DNA from: Metridium senile
Taxonomy: Eukaryota; Cnidaria; Anthozoa; Actiniaria; Metridiidae
Assembly (NCBI GenBank): GCA_949775045.1
Contig: OX459102.1
Location: 13,996,772-14,060,771, forward strand
DNA: 64,000 nucleotides
Direction: 5' to 3'
The stretch's first letter is position 1. Each line of letters opens with the position of its first letter. Positions 1 through 12,854 of the stretch are shown piece by piece. The position numbers were made by a program, and so were the translations under genes. The notes beneath the pieces were generated by a model, which saw nothing but the letters and a program-made list of their open reading frames with translations, had not been told where the DNA came from and ran no database searches.

Positions 1-268
1 ATCGAAGCGCGGCACATTTACTGAATCAGCGTTACTGCACATGAGCAGAAAAGTATTTACAGCAAAACGGCTTTGCAACGTAATGCGCATGGGCAGACTA
101 TTATTTGCAGGCCGTTAGTTGCTGTTCCTTCGGCAAATCAAAACGTCGGAAAAAATAAGAATGATAACATTTCTTATGTGCAGCTGTATATATAGTTCTA
201 TTTTATATTTGATTTTAAGGTGTGATTTCTTTATATCGATAGGTAATATAATGAAATTTGTAAATTTG
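1..268. other. intergenic, nothing recognised
   Basis: AT-rich sequence with no open frame or repeat structure that I can support. Confidence 0.5.
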
Positions 269-401
269 TAACACTGTAAAAAAAGTTGACTTAACTTTAC
301 TGACGTTTCGAGCTTTAGCCCTTCGTCAGAATAAAAGGGAGAGACGAAGGGCTAAACCTCGAAACGTCAGTAAAGTTAAGTCAACATTTTTTACGGTGTT
401 A
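269..401. mobile_element. near-perfect palindromic MITE (133 bp)
   Basis: Two arms of about 60 bp are reverse complements with few mismatches and are separated by about 15 bp. The outer ends read TAACACTGTAAAAAA and TTTTTTACGGTGTTA. The inner arms carry GACGTTTCGAGC and GACGAAGGGCTAAA in mirror order. There is no coding content. This is the architecture of a foldback or MITE-type non-autonomous DNA element. The terminal TA could be a TA target duplication, but the flanks are too AT-rich to be sure. I recall the GACGAAGGGCTAA / CGAAACGTCA motif as common in cnidarian genomes. Confidence 0.8.
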
Positions 402-985
402 CATTATATCATCGACGATCATCATTCTATTACCTATCGTTTATCTCAAACACCGACCATCCTATACTAGTTTACTCGCTAGTTTCCATTTCTATTTTTT
501 ACGGTACGTGTTACTAATTTCATTCTATTATCTATCGTTTATATCAACTAGTTTACTCGCTAGTTTCCATTTATATTTCTTTATATCATCAATTAAACGA
601 GTAAAATATTCCATAAAGCAATTATCAGTGCCCCAAATGTTATTAACACGTATTTTAAAATGACGCTCTTATCTGAATGATCTTCACAATAGTTGTGCAG
701 GTGTTTAAAATTTAGATCTATATCATGGGAAATGATCAATGCATAAGATAGCATTTAATCCTAACAATTTTGTATCTGTATTTTCTGAAATAATCTTAAT
801 TGGATGAAGATTGGTCACGTTTTACAAAGTTTTATATAGTTCTTAAAGTGCGCAAATTGAGAGGTATGACATCTAGTAATCAAAACAATTAAAATGCCTA
901 TTATTTATTTTGTTCTTCTTCTCGTTTTTATTACTTTTCTTTGCTTTTCGTTTTCTTTTACTATTATTTTCTTTCTTCTCATTTC
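402..985. repeat. intergenic with a short direct duplication
   Basis: The segment around 421-500 recurs around 521-585. It shares CATTCTATTA..TATCGTTTAT and CTAGTTTACTCGCTAGTTTC. The remainder is AT-rich with no gene seen. Confidence 0.6.
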
Positions 986-1245
986 CTTTTCTTTTGATTC
1001 TATTTGATTCTATTTGATTCTATTTGATTCTATTTGATTCTATTTGATTCTATTTTTATTCTATTTTATTCTATTTGATTCTATTTGATTCTATTTGATT
1101 CTATTTGATTCTATTTTTATTCTATTTTATTCTATTTTATTCTATTTGATTCTATTTGATTCTATTTGATTCTATTTGATTCTATTTAATTCTATTTTAT
1201 TCTATTTTATTTTATTCTATTTTATTCTATTTTATTCTATTTATT
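986..1245. repeat. decamer minisatellite (TATTTGATTC)n
   Basis: About 25 tandem copies of a 10 bp unit TATTTGATTC are interleaved with the variant TATTTTATTC. The variant units cluster in blocks, as expected from internal amplification rather than independent point changes. Confidence 0.9.
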
Positions 1246-2025
1246 CATTTTTTTACTGTTCGTTTTCTTATCTTATATTAACTTTTCGTTTTTCTTTTCT
1301 TAACTTGATTCAAGAGTTTTACCCTGTTGAAGCTCAAAACGTGTATGGTTCCTAAATAAAATGTTCTATTTTATTCAGCGTCTTTTGTGCGCGCGCACAA
1401 AGTGGGCTCAAATCGAACATTCAAAAGTAGCCAGTCACCGTTAAAGTGACTTGAATCAAATAGACCAGCATCTTTTTTTTTTTAACTGCCATATTTGTTA
1501 GCTAGAGTACAGTATAAAAACAAAAACCCATATAATAACTTTCTAGTTTATTTTCGTTTAAATATAGGCATCTAACAAAACCCGCTGCTTTTTAAGTAAA
1601 AATAATTTTCATTTTTAAAATTTTGTTTTGCCGCAGTAAATGATTTTTTATTATTTGTGTTTATGTAGAGCGGCTCCGATTCATTTTTCATGTTCAAATA
1701 TAAAGTGCGTTCCGCTATTTTTATCAAAAATTGTTATTGAAGCTGTTCTTATTGATTCAGTTGAAGTGAAATAGAAATTAGTCGTGTTTAAAATCATGTC
1801 ATGTTTTGTATAGTTAATGAATCACACAAGTGTTTTCACTATTTAAAAAAAATAGTAATAAATATATTCATAAAAAATAAGAACAAATTAAATATACATT
1901 ATTAAACACATTGATAAAAAATAAAGATATAAAATAAAGATTAACGCAATTATATTTCGACGTTTCGTTTCATTTTTTTGAAACTATAACGAAATTGTTA
2001 TTAATATAATAAACAAATAAATATA
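1246..2025. other. intergenic, AT-rich
   Basis: No gene seen. It contains an 18 bp perfect palindrome at 1384-1401 centred on alternating GC (TTTGTGCGCGCGCACAAA), which could form Z-DNA or a small cruciform. Confidence 0.5.
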
Positions 2026-2275
2026 TATGTAAAAAAAAAAAAAACAGGAAATGTTGAATATATGATATGATATACTATTCAATATATTGTAGCATTTGCT
2101 ATTTATCAAAATTATTATACATTATTATATTTATTGATAAAGAATAATTTTATTGATAAACTGAATTATTGATAAAAATTAAATATATGGAAAAAACTAA
2201 TAAAACAGGGAATTTTGAATATATGATATGATATATTATTCGATATATTGTAGCATTTAATGTTTATCAAAATAG
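2026..2275. repeat. direct duplication of an AT-rich block
   Basis: Two copies (about 2035-2112 and 2197-2272) share GAATATATGATATGATATA, CAATATATTGTAGCATTT and TTATCAAAAT. The spacer between them is rich in ATTGATAAA. No coding content. Confidence 0.7.
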
Positions 2276-3706
2276 AACATACGCGTGCATATTTAGCACG
2301 ATTCGTGCTTCCGGAATAACCCCACGCTTAACAGCCAACCAAAACACTGCGAACTTCCTTAAATATGTTGACGTTATTACTTCAGTTACGTCACTCACCT
2401 ACAGACCATTCAGATCCTAATATGATAAACAGCAGTTTTTCACGTGACCAAGAAGATAAAAAGGTCTACTTTTGATATATTGGTTTTCTTCTTATGTGTC
2501 CTTTAAAGCACAGATTATGTTCAGGCTCATTAAGGAAATAACTCGTGAGGAATTCTTTGAAAAAATCGTCTAAAACATTTCAGGAGAATTGATTAAAAGT
2601 AAAGTACGACCATAGTCAAAACAGGAGCTACGAGATTTTGAAGGTACCTCATTTTTTACTATAATATATTTACTATAATATATCTTTTACTATAATATAT
2701 TTACTTTAATATATTTTTTACTATAATATGTTTAAAAAATTTCAAATAATTTGAAATGATTTTTCGTCACTAATCTATCGATCATTGCTTTATAATGTAA
2801 GGAAGTCCATTACAAACATGTTGTTTTTTGTATACAGCAGACAAAAGTTTTCCATATCTTCTTATAAAATACAAATTGACATATGTGATCAACATACAAA
2901 CGCGTGTGCTGTGTGTTTTCATAGAGTACGCGCCCCAACCAATCAGAATGCGTGAATTCTAATGGCTTTGTTATCAACGTAAACATTCTTATTGACATGC
3001 GACCCTATATTTTTTTCATTTCATTTAGCACATATGAACTTTTTATACAATTAATCAACGAAGTCTAAAAGGCCGGTGTGATTGTTCTATGTCTGAAACG
3101 TTGGCTACCAATCATTTAATTCATAAAAAAAAATTAAACGTGTGATTAGTGTTCAAAAACGGAACTTATTAGTCTGCGCATGCATGCACGAAAACATATT
3201 ACATTGCTCACAGCCACTTTAATTGAAATATAGAATGACCAAGTGTTTTAGGTATTTTCCAGAAACAAAAAATAACGAATTAATGTCTTAGGGTCGGAAC
3301 CATTTATAGAAAAGTTCATAATGTACTAAACGAGCCGCTTTAATCTAGAAACTTATTTAGGACTTAAGGCTTCATCTTTCACAGACATCATAATTCCGAG
3401 TGTAAAATATGTTTTTGGGTTAGTTATTTTCTATTCGTTTCAATGTTCGATTCTCGATCTCTTTCCCCTGTTCGCCTTTATAATCGCCTATCAGTGATTT
3501 CAATGAACATTTTATAGACGCTACGATGTCCATAATGCTTTTCTTTAACAGCTGTTTGAATAAGCTAAATTATAGAATATTCCGTGTGTAATTTTATCCA
3601 ATCGGAAAATGCAAAGTTAGGCATTCAAGACTTTGTTTTCAAATATTTACCCAGAGACTAAAAAAAATCGCTAACACCATTTGTGGGAAAATTAAATAGA
3701 GTGGAT
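2276..3706. other. intergenic with a short tandem repeat
   Basis: Positions 2655-2732 hold about five copies of a 13-16 bp unit TTTACTATAATATA. Position 2929-2954 carries a CCAATCAG motif between two GCG-rich tracts, like several repeat copies elsewhere in the window. No gene recognised. Confidence 0.5.
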
Positions 3707-3875
3707 CAATTGATAACCAATAAATCAATCGGTCAATCAATTAATTTACCTATTCATTGGTCAGTCATGCAATTAATCAACCAACCAATCAATTAATTCG
3801 ATATTTCAATAGGCCAATCAATCAATTAACCTATACAATCAATCATCAACCATGCAATCAATCAACCAATCAGAA
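3707..3875. repeat. degenerate (CAAT)n tract
   Basis: The block is dominated by CAATCAAT, AACCAATC and related tetramers with many substitutions. It looks like an old tetranucleotide microsatellite. Confidence 0.7.
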
Positions 3876-6041
3876 TCAGACCCTCAATTAGAATAACGCA
3901 GTTTGAAACATCAGACTATCGTGTCTGTGCTTTAAAATATTTTAAAAGCTTTTAAAAATAAAAACATGTTTGTTTGTTGTTGTGTTAAAGAGGAAAGTGA
4001 CGTCATAGCATGATGTTCTGAAACATGTAATACTGTGACAATACAGATTTTGCACCGAAAACAACGGACTCTATTTGATTACAGCTATATAAGCCCTTGG
4101 CTATAATTAAAAGAGGCAATTGAAATCCTTACCATTTCACTGAGCATGAATGCTGGCATGGTTATATTGAATAGCGCATTTGGTAAAAGGTCAGGATTTT
4201 TTCATAATTCTATATTTATATTCATTAGATTTTCAAAATATCATCTTAATATTGTAAATATTCGGACTCGCCTTAAATTATTCTTATGATTTCTTTTATA
4301 TTGCTGCTGTTATCTTTTATTCAGTAATTTTTCTTTTTCTATCTTTGATGTTTTTCTTCAACTTCCTTACTTTTCACCAATTTTTGTCTTTTCTGCTCCT
4401 TAAGTTTGAAAAAAAGGATTTTATATAAAAAACATTGGGCTTTCATTTGTTAGTGTATAGGGGCAAAGGAGGGGGGGGGGGGGGGGGGTTGTGGGTTGTC
4501 GCCAAATTCACCTGCTGTCTTTTCAAATATTACCCAACACATCCACCTTCCCCCTCTTTCTGGTTGGCAAAAATATAATAACCACCTTATATCTCGTCAG
4601 GTTTTTTATTATATTGTATCTCTGCTGCAACGCTTAACAGGTACATAACAACAGGACGTTCGATTATGTTACATTAATTAATTTGATCAGCACGCCCATA
4701 TTGTAGATTAAATATATTTTTAATTCATTCCGGAATACAAGCTGTTTCTTTTCCTTTTTGGTCTTCAATGTTTTCGCGTTCGCCTTGCGTACGTGCAGCT
4801 CACACATTTTTCCAAATCCTATGACTGAAAAGCTTTGTATAATTTGCTATTTGTTAAATACAATAAATTAAAACACGTCCGTTTTGTTTTGTCCTCATCG
4901 AACGCTATCGTCACTATATATATATATCTCTCTTATTTATCTCTCAGACTCTCTGGGCTTTTAATAAAAACACAGGGTTTTTTTCTCATAGACGTCATTA
5001 CTTATAATATATAATGGGGAAGTTTTTCCCAATTAGTGTGACACCTGTGTCTGGCTGGACATCGATTGAGAAAGATTTTGATTAAGTTAAATGATCTTTT
5101 ATGCTAAAGAAAAAAAAAAAAACACCATAAATCTTACGAAAATTAACTTTGTGACTAAAACTCTCGCTAAAAGGGCTCGCAGTAATCATATATAGATAAA
5201 ATGCCTTATCATCATTAATTTTTATCTCATGCAAAGTTCAGTTTTCCCAACATCCTGAGATAAGTTAAGACAAATACAATGAGTTCTCTATTTTGTAGAA
5301 GTCCTCGATCGATAATTATATCGCACTACAAATAATCTTATGGAATCGAAACCTTTCCTCACTTCCTGACTAATTGTTAAGGATCTTCAGAATTTTATCT
5401 AAATTTCCACTGATAATGATCTTAAGGTGAGTAATCCCTGAACTTCCTGAAATTCATATGGAACTGAAAGGGTTTTTAAAACGTAAGTTATGCTGCTGTG
5501 GCTTTAAATCTATTTACAACTCAACTCAACTCTTCCTATTTTGCATACCGATTAGTAGTATTTAACAGCTTATTTTCACATCTTTTTTTCAGAAGTTCAG
5601 CCTGATAAAACGTGCAGCAATTCTTAAAGTCGGTCTTTGCTAAGCGCACTGTCATGTGATTTTCCATGACGTCATCAGTTTGTCAGTACTTTCATTACAA
5701 TGTTGACCAGTCAAATCGCGCGAAAATACCAACTGTGATATAGGAAATATCTTAGATTTGTATGAGAGCTAGGTCTAAAATTGCATATTATTTTAACAGC
5801 TATTTAACTTATGTCAATCTAACTTATTCCAACCGAATTTACACGAAAAGTTCGAAGCTCATGGATTTCCAAATACGAATTTGGGAAGTTCCAAAATAAC
5901 TTCGGAAACCAATCATTAAACGTACGTTATGCAAACGTACTCTTTTTCTTTGTGAGAATATTTGAGAACTCAACGTTAATAAGTACCGGCGTCATATCTC
6001 TTTCTTAAAATACCTTGATTACAGTAATAGTCACAGTTCGT
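3876..6041. other. intergenic with an 18-base G run
   Basis: No supported gene. A run of 18 G lies at 4471-4488. A TATATAAG at about 4086 is followed within 65 bp by an ATG and, 12 codons later, a GGTAAAA that could be a splice donor (about 4145-4190). I could not find a matching downstream exon, so this is only a possible first exon. (TA)n occurs near 4914-4927. Confidence 0.4.
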
Positions 6042-6044
6042 TGC

Positions 6045-6531
6045 GCAATTTTGAAAGGAAGCCGTGCCTTTGCATCGAAGCGAGACGAACGGTGAGCTTG
6101 CCATGATAGAGACGTAAAAATAAATGTAATTGCAAGCTCACCCTGGTGATCTCGCTTCGAAGCACGCAAAGGATTGTTTGTCAAAACGAATAGTTCCAAA
6201 ATGGCGCCTCAAGACAAAAACAATTTCGGTTACTTTTAGGCATTTGAGTTTTGTTTTTATTATTTTTATCCCTGATGAAGCAGCAGTGAACTTTTTTTTT
6301 CCAAGTAACATAACATTAACTTTTTAATGTAAAATTATTTTAAGGATGTATTTATCGAGGATTCACACGGGAAACAACTCTCTCAAACGACGCCATCTTG
6401 GAACTTTTGGCGATGCAACAGAAATGCTTCTGATTGGCTTATACTAACCGGAAGTGCACGCGCGAAATCACCTGGACCGTTCGTGTCGCTTCGATGCAAA
6501 GGGATGGCTACCTTTCAAAATGGCGGAGAAT
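6045..6531. mobile_element. compound inverted-repeat element (nested MITEs)
   Basis: The outer arms (about 6048-6104 and 6472-6530) are reverse complements sharing TTTTGAAAGG, CTTTGCATCGAAGCGA and ACGAACGGT. Inside, a second unit begins at CTGGTGAT (about 6143) and ends at ATCACCTGG (about 6474). A third short inverted pair, GGTGAGCTTGC / GCAAGCTCACC (6094-6104 and 6133-6143), links them. The inner unit has a second copy in the window on the opposite strand (61210-61550). The frame across the inner unit is open in both copies only because the element is the same sequence. No transposase motif is visible. Confidence 0.8.
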
Positions 6532-8689
6532 ATTGTGAAAAGGACTTATTATTTCTTTATTTATATCAACGCCGGACACTATTTATAGTTCTATGTATTT
6601 CATGGTTTTAGTCAGCACATGATTCAGTTTAAAGCATTCGAATATAGCACTCATTTTTAAATACATCGAGATTGTTTTACTATGTATAGCCGCCATATTA
6701 GTTGGCCCTTGTAAGCTGCTGTGATCATGACATGGTCCTTGGTAAACAACAGACCCTGATACGGTCTTTATTGGATACTTAAAAAAAAAAAGAACACTTT
6801 TCGATAGTTTTGTTTGTGTGTCTATTTCAAAAAAAATATTCAGTGTTTTAAGAACAAACAGAAACCGCTCCTGATATATAAGACTAGAGAAAATACGCCA
6901 ACGTAGTGTAAGCTTAAAATTTTAAACGCTACACCATATGGCTACACTGAGTATATTACGCCAACTCATTCTTTTTTTGTTCTTCCGTCATTGCTCTTGA
7001 CAAATATACAAACAAAAAAGCGCAGCCAACAAATTACTAAACAAAACAAGCAAATAATCATAGGCAACAAACAAGCAAAATTCACCAAATAAATAAATAA
7101 AAAACAAGTAAACGAGACAAGATTTCCGAGCCGCAAATGTTGTGAGTGGTGGCTACCTTGATTGTGAAACTGGCGCAGTTGCAAAGCTCATGACAAAATT
7201 CGGATGGAAGTCATTAGAAAAATACACAGACTGTCCCTTTTTAATAAGGGATTAAACCACCTAGGATACTTAGATTTCATGAATGGACTTAAAAAGCCAA
7301 CTCGTATCACAAGCTAGACATAGGTACTCAAATTTCTTTATACCTACATGTATACTCGTACACGTGTATTTAAGTTTAGTTTTCTACCTAGATCAGTAAT
7401 CGTACAGACCGATGTCATAAATGCCTGCCATTGTGTTAATTTTTCGGAATTAAGTCAGATATGAATATTTTTTCACTGGCATATTTACAAACTAACAAAA
7501 ATAAACATTTTTGGAAAGTTTTACAGCCCTGGACAAAATTTGAACGAAGTCATGGTGAAATAAATATGTAAAGATTTGTATGTAATTTTCTACTGAGTCC
7601 TAAAACGCCTCGTTTTGGTGTTTTCAGTATTTTTTTAATCCTTATAACTTCATCACAAATTAAGATATATTTTTCAAACTTTAATATGTTATTAATAACT
7701 TAGGTTTCTATCATTTGATAGTTTTCCTTTTGCTAAAAAGAAATTTTAAGACATATGATAATTAGTGGCGGCCATTTTTATGACATCTGTCTATTGGAAC
7801 AATTTAAATCAGTCAGAAATTACGTTAGCTACAAATCCAGAGGGATTTAAACTAGCCTTGGAGCAAGACGTTTTTCGGATATGTTGAACATCTGATGTAC
7901 AATCAATATATTTTAGAAGTAGCACAATGCACTTAGCACACGCCTCTGACACCATCTAGATCACGATCTTGTTTCATCTAGCTGTTCTTGAGCTAAATTG
8001 AGCCACTTATGGAGTCGCTTGTTCTACAAACACCAACGCATTAAAACACAGCTGAGTGATGGTTGTAAAAATATACGGTTTTGTTCTATTTGTTTATTCC
8101 TATTTACCGAGTTGTGATGTAGTTTGGTGAATTCGTAAGGTAAACAAACATTCAGTCATTCACTCAGTCATTCAAACTGAAAACATTTTAGACAATACAT
8201 TTAACTCAACACTAAAGGTTTCGAATCAATTTACCAAAATATACTCAAAACTTGTTTATCTTGAATCCTGTTATTCGTAAAAACACTTTTAAAAAGCCAA
8301 AACAAACAGTTTGAAGTGCATGCAAATGTTTTGACTGCTATTGAGGCTCATACCAGTTTTCACAGATTGTTTTTTATGTGTCTATTTGTGAACACATAAA
8401 AGAGGGTCCTGCTGGGCTAAAAGCATGGACATATGTTGTTTTTTGAAAAACATTTTACAATTATCTATATAATACCAATATATTAATTTTACAAAAGGCT
8501 TGTGATCTACATAAGCCAGGGGATACAACGGCTTTTAGACATTTGGTCACAGTCATTGGAGGATTTCCGTGCCTTAACACTTTAACGCTAGCAAGATTTG
8601 TTTAAAATATCGATTATCTTCTTCAAGATTTGAAAATGTCATCTTTAAATGATCTTTAATTTTCAAAGTAAGTATTTATATACCAATCT
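6532..8689. other. intergenic, nothing recognised
   Basis: AT-rich DNA without supported genes, RNA genes or strong repeats. Short open frames here are low complexity and lack family motifs. Confidence 0.5.
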
Positions 8690-9240
8690 TTTCCGAAACA
8701 GTAGATTCAAGTCGAGTAGAGTGGTTAATGTACAGTCGAATTTCGGAAGATATATTTGAATATTATAACTGATCAGAAAGAACCAAAACCTTTCATCCAC
8801 TCCCAGCCTCGACTTCAATCAATTGTTTTGTGACCAGTCTTGGGAATTCGTTAAATATCTATTTAAATATTATTAATCGTACAGACCTAGTGACTTATTC
8901 TTCTAGACACTTTCCCAACATTTTCGTCACTGAAGCAATAGATGTAAGTCAAGTCAAGTCTAGAGTGGATGTATAGATTCATCCACTCAAGCTCCGTCTC
9001 GAATAAATTGTTTCGTGATCAGTCCTGTGAATTCGGAAAATATCTTTTTGAATAATACTGATCTTAACGACCTAACAACTTTTATCCACTCCTGGTTCGA
9101 CTTGTGTCAATTTTTACGTTATCAGTAATGTGAATTCGGGAAAGATCTTTTTGAATAATACTGATCTAAAAGACCTAACAACTTTCATCCACTCCTGCTT
9201 CGACTTGAATCAATTTGAATCTAAAAGACCAAATATCTTT
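8690..9240. repeat. diverged tandem repeat, about 100-190 bp units
   Basis: Four units begin near 8789, 8976, 9077 and 9184. They share ATCCACTC followed by TCGACTT(C/G), TCAATT, a CAGT..TGTGAATTCGG block and ATCTTTTTGAATAATACTGATC. The last two units are the most alike, and the first is the oldest looking. Confidence 0.8.
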
Positions 9241-11035
9241 GTAGTTGACCATATTCCTCTGAAATGCGATTCTTTCAAATGCAGATTATATTTCTAATAA
9301 TTAGAATCACCAGTAACCATTGTCAGATGTGATTTTACGTTGGTTTTATTAAGTATTTTAATATCTTTATTTAAAGAATATATATTAAAGAGAATGGAAG
9401 AACTGGTTCATGATCACTCATACGCAGTTTTAAAAGAGCAATAATATAAAATCGGTCAGGTTATTTAAAGATAGCACGGTTCTGAAAATTCAGTTCGTAG
9501 AGAGTAATGAATGAAAGGCAAAATGCATATATGAAAGGCAGCAACGTGCATTGAGGATACTAGTACTCGAACCGTGAACACTTGACGTTTTCAGGTTATC
9601 AATTTCTCACCATTCTAATGCTTCAAAATCTCTAAAAATGAAGCAGTGAGTTCAGATACACTTAGTGTTCATAAAAAATCGTATTTCTTGTCTTTTTATT
9701 CAAGGGATGTGCTTTAAATATCGTGTGCCCTCTCTACAATATAAAATTTGCTGTACAAAATTAAGTCTCTTTTTTTAGCGCATATATGAATTTGACTAAA
9801 TGTAGCTAGGACTGGCGATTTAATAAAATATTTTTGATAAGTATATGAGCTTTAAAGTTACAAAAATTCAAAGTTTACCTTTTTTGCATATGAAAATTGA
9901 CTGAACAGAAAATTTAATTGAAAATGCAAAATATTTTAATTAGTTACTGGATTATATCCAAGATAGAATGAATTGACATAGACAAAGTGATAACTCGGGA
10001 AATTGACTTTCCTTAAAACCTCTTAAAAAGCATTTTACACCCTGTTTAAGTGAAAAAAGCTAATGAACTGGCATTTATTAGTGTACTTAGCTAATCTTAC
10101 TTTGGCATTAGCGTTTTAGATGTTTCCTGCAGATTGTTTGTTTCATTGAAATTTAGGTTCTCGAAATTTGGCGCATTTGAAAGCTTTATTTAATAAAAAA
10201 TTAATTTTATTTCTTTGTGTTCACGAAATAATTATATTATATAAATATTTGTTATTTCAGTTATTATGTTAAATTTCGCTATTTATTGATGTAAAATTTT
10301 CAATAATTTTAAACAGTTTGGAGTACATCAGTTTTTTACTGATGTAATATAAATTGGAAAGAGTTAACATTTGAGTTTCTTTTTTTAATTGGACAGCAAA
10401 GAGCTGTAACCTTTCGGTTATATACAATATTGTGTTTTGAAAATTCTATATTCCATACAAATAACACATCTTTCGATTCTACAACGAATGTTTATGACAA
10501 TGGTTGCTTTTGCAGGTACTTAATTAAACAGCTACAAAACAATTTCCGTCTATAAATAATATTGATAATTTTTTCAATAACATCTAAGATGTTTATTATC
10601 CCTGCATCAGCTATATAATGAAATCCAAGAAAACTATAATTGGACAAATTATAACATTATAACATGGCCGCTATTTTAACCTTTTGAAATTTTGTAAAGA
10701 TATGTTTATTTTTGTTTTGGTCAAATTATGATGTCATAACATGGCCGCCATATTGAACTTTTAGAATTTATATCAATGTAAAAACAATTGTATTCTTGTT
10801 GATTAGTTTATCACTGAATTGAATGTATGGCACTGAGAATTTGAGTATTATATATTCTTTCTAGAATGTTCATTTTTGATTGACTAGAAGAATATAAGAA
10901 GAGTAGTTTGTATGATAAGCAAGTTGTATTTCCGCTGACCAGGATATAAAATATCAATTTCATTTGTTCTATTTTGTTTTTGGTCGTTGTTTACTTGCTT
11001 GCTTGTTTTGTTTTTTTGTTTTTTTTGGTCGTTGT
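9241..11035. other. intergenic with one short duplication
   Basis: No gene recognised. Two diverged copies of about 75 bp lie at 10656-10770. They share ATAACATGGCCGC(T/C)AT, a following TTGAACTTTT-like block and AAATT(A/T)ATAT. Confidence 0.5.
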
Positions 11036-11155
11036 TTGTTTGTTTGTTTGTTTGTTTGTTTGTTTGTTTGATTTTTTGGTCGTTGTTTGTTTGTTTGTTT
11101 GTTTGTTTGTTTGTTTGTTTGTTTGTTTGTTTGTTTGTTTGTTTGGATATCTGTT
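11036..11155. repeat. (GTTT)n microsatellite
   Basis: Long runs of GTTT are interrupted by two GATTTTTTGGTCGTT spacers. Open frames on both strands (poly Phe-Val-Cys-Leu and poly Lys-Gln-Thr-Asn) are translation artefacts of the repeat. Confidence 0.95.
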
Positions 11156-12100
11156 TGTTTATTTTTAAGATTCGGTTAGTAAATTCATGAAATATTTTCC
11201 GCAAGTAGTCCTTAACAATGCGTTTCTATAGTATCTGTGCAATTCTTCTTCTCTAATTTTTCGTTATTTATAGTTTTAAAAAGTGCGTATGTGTTTTATT
11301 CTTACAGTGCTAAGGTTCCGTTGCGTGGATCTACTGATTATATTAATGATTTTTTGGAATTGTCATTCTAAATACGGAGTGACGTGTTTGATCAACTGAA
11401 GATCTTCTGTAATTAACTGGAATATTCTTAATAAAATTATAAAGATTATTCATCGTGGTTATTGGATAAAAAGTATGTTATTCGAATGTCGTAGGTTTGG
11501 ACAGCGACATTTCGACTGCTACTGCCAGTATTCATTTATCTAGAAGCTATAGTCATTAGCCGTAACAGCTTCACGATATATTCATCGCCGGTCTCTTTGT
11601 CTATTGCAAGTCACGTCCTAAGTTGCGAAAAATGAAAAAAAAGAAGAAAATAAGAAAGAGAATTTCATTTGGTGACTTATTTGCTAGATAGTTTATCACA
11701 ATTCATGTAATACAGTTTAAAATTAGCTCTACAATTGACGAGCATTCAACTACGTACGACCATTTTTTTTCTTCGATTAGAATATCGAAATTGAAATGCG
11801 CATCAATACTGATCAAAGGGTTTACAGTATATGAACGTGGTCGATTACATACTGTACTTTTGTGAAAATGTCATTTTTCGAAATGCGTTGATCCACGCTG
11901 TTTTGAGTAAAATTCACTGACAGGTTTAGCTCAATATACTGCATATTATTCAATAGTACATTTACATTTATTTTTACTCTTTACGATGAGTTGGGTTTAC
12001 TCTCTACAAATTAAAGTGTCATCAGCCTACTCAGCCGTTTTTTGCAGTTGAATAATAATAAAAGGGTTGTCGGAACAATACATGTATGTGACTACATCCA
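11156..12100. other. intergenic, nothing recognised
   Basis: No supported gene or repeat beyond short AT-rich tracts. Confidence 0.5.
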
Positions 12101-12104
12101 AAAC

Positions 12105-12835
12105 CATTTTAGTCTTCTTATATTAAGTTTTTATAATATCCAAAAAGCTTCACGTTCTTAAAATGAGTCATTCGTTGTAATTACTTCAGAGAAAGAAAAA
12201 GTCATTAAAACTACTGTGGGGCATTCTAATATTTACATTGAAACTAAGGCATCGGCAAAACGCACAAAGAATTTGCACAAAGTTGCACAATGTAACGTGT
12301 ACTACTAAATTTACCCATAGCCATATTTACCCAGTCATGTCTCCAATATAATCTCATTGTCCAGTAAACCTAGCTCAGCAAATGCAGTATCATTATTTGT
12401 TTAGTTTTACAGAGGGAGAGACATAAAACTACTGTGAGGTATTTTAATATTTACATTGAAACTAAGGCATCGGCAAAACGCACAAAGAATTTGCACAAAT
12501 TTGCACAATGTAACGTCTACTAAATATAAAGGACTTCTATTTTTGATGTATATGATATTTTATATTGGAATAATCACAGTAATGTTATGAGTTTTCATAA
12601 TAAACCAAAAGCTTCCCGTTCCGTTGAGTCATACATCGTAATTATTTCAGAGGCATAAAAAGTCATTAACACCACTGTGGGGCTTTCAATTTACATATAA
12701 ACTAAGGCAGCGGCAACACGCGCAAAGAAGTGGACACAAGTTTGTGCAAACGTACTATTAATAGACTAAACAAAGGACTTCCATTTTTGATGTTAACTAT
12801 GTTTTATTGGCACTGACACATTTATAAGGTTTGTA
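12105..12835. repeat. three diverged tandem units of about 220-240 bp
   Basis: The landmark AAACTAAGGCA(T/G)CGGCAA occurs at about 12241, 12459 and 12699. Each is preceded by CATTAA.AC.ACTGTG and followed by a GCACAA motif. The flanks CAAAAAGCTTC / CAAAAGCTTCC and GGACTTC.ATTTTTGATGT also recur. No coding content. Confidence 0.8.
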
Positions 12836-12854
12836 CGTTAATATAATCCAATTC

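Noticed and set aside
1384..1401. 18 bp palindrome TTTGTGCGCGCGCACAAA as an operator site
   Set aside because: No gene or promoter nearby. A GC dinucleotide repeat gives such symmetry easily.
6130..6327. Open frame with a near-identical partner at 61353-61547, which looks like a conserved protein
   Set aside because: Both lie inside copies of the same MITE. The similarity is at DNA level across the whole element, and neither has a credible gene structure.
10884..11204. 106-codon Lys-Gln-Thr-Asn repeat frame on the minus strand
   Set aside because: Pure (AAAC)n microsatellite translation.
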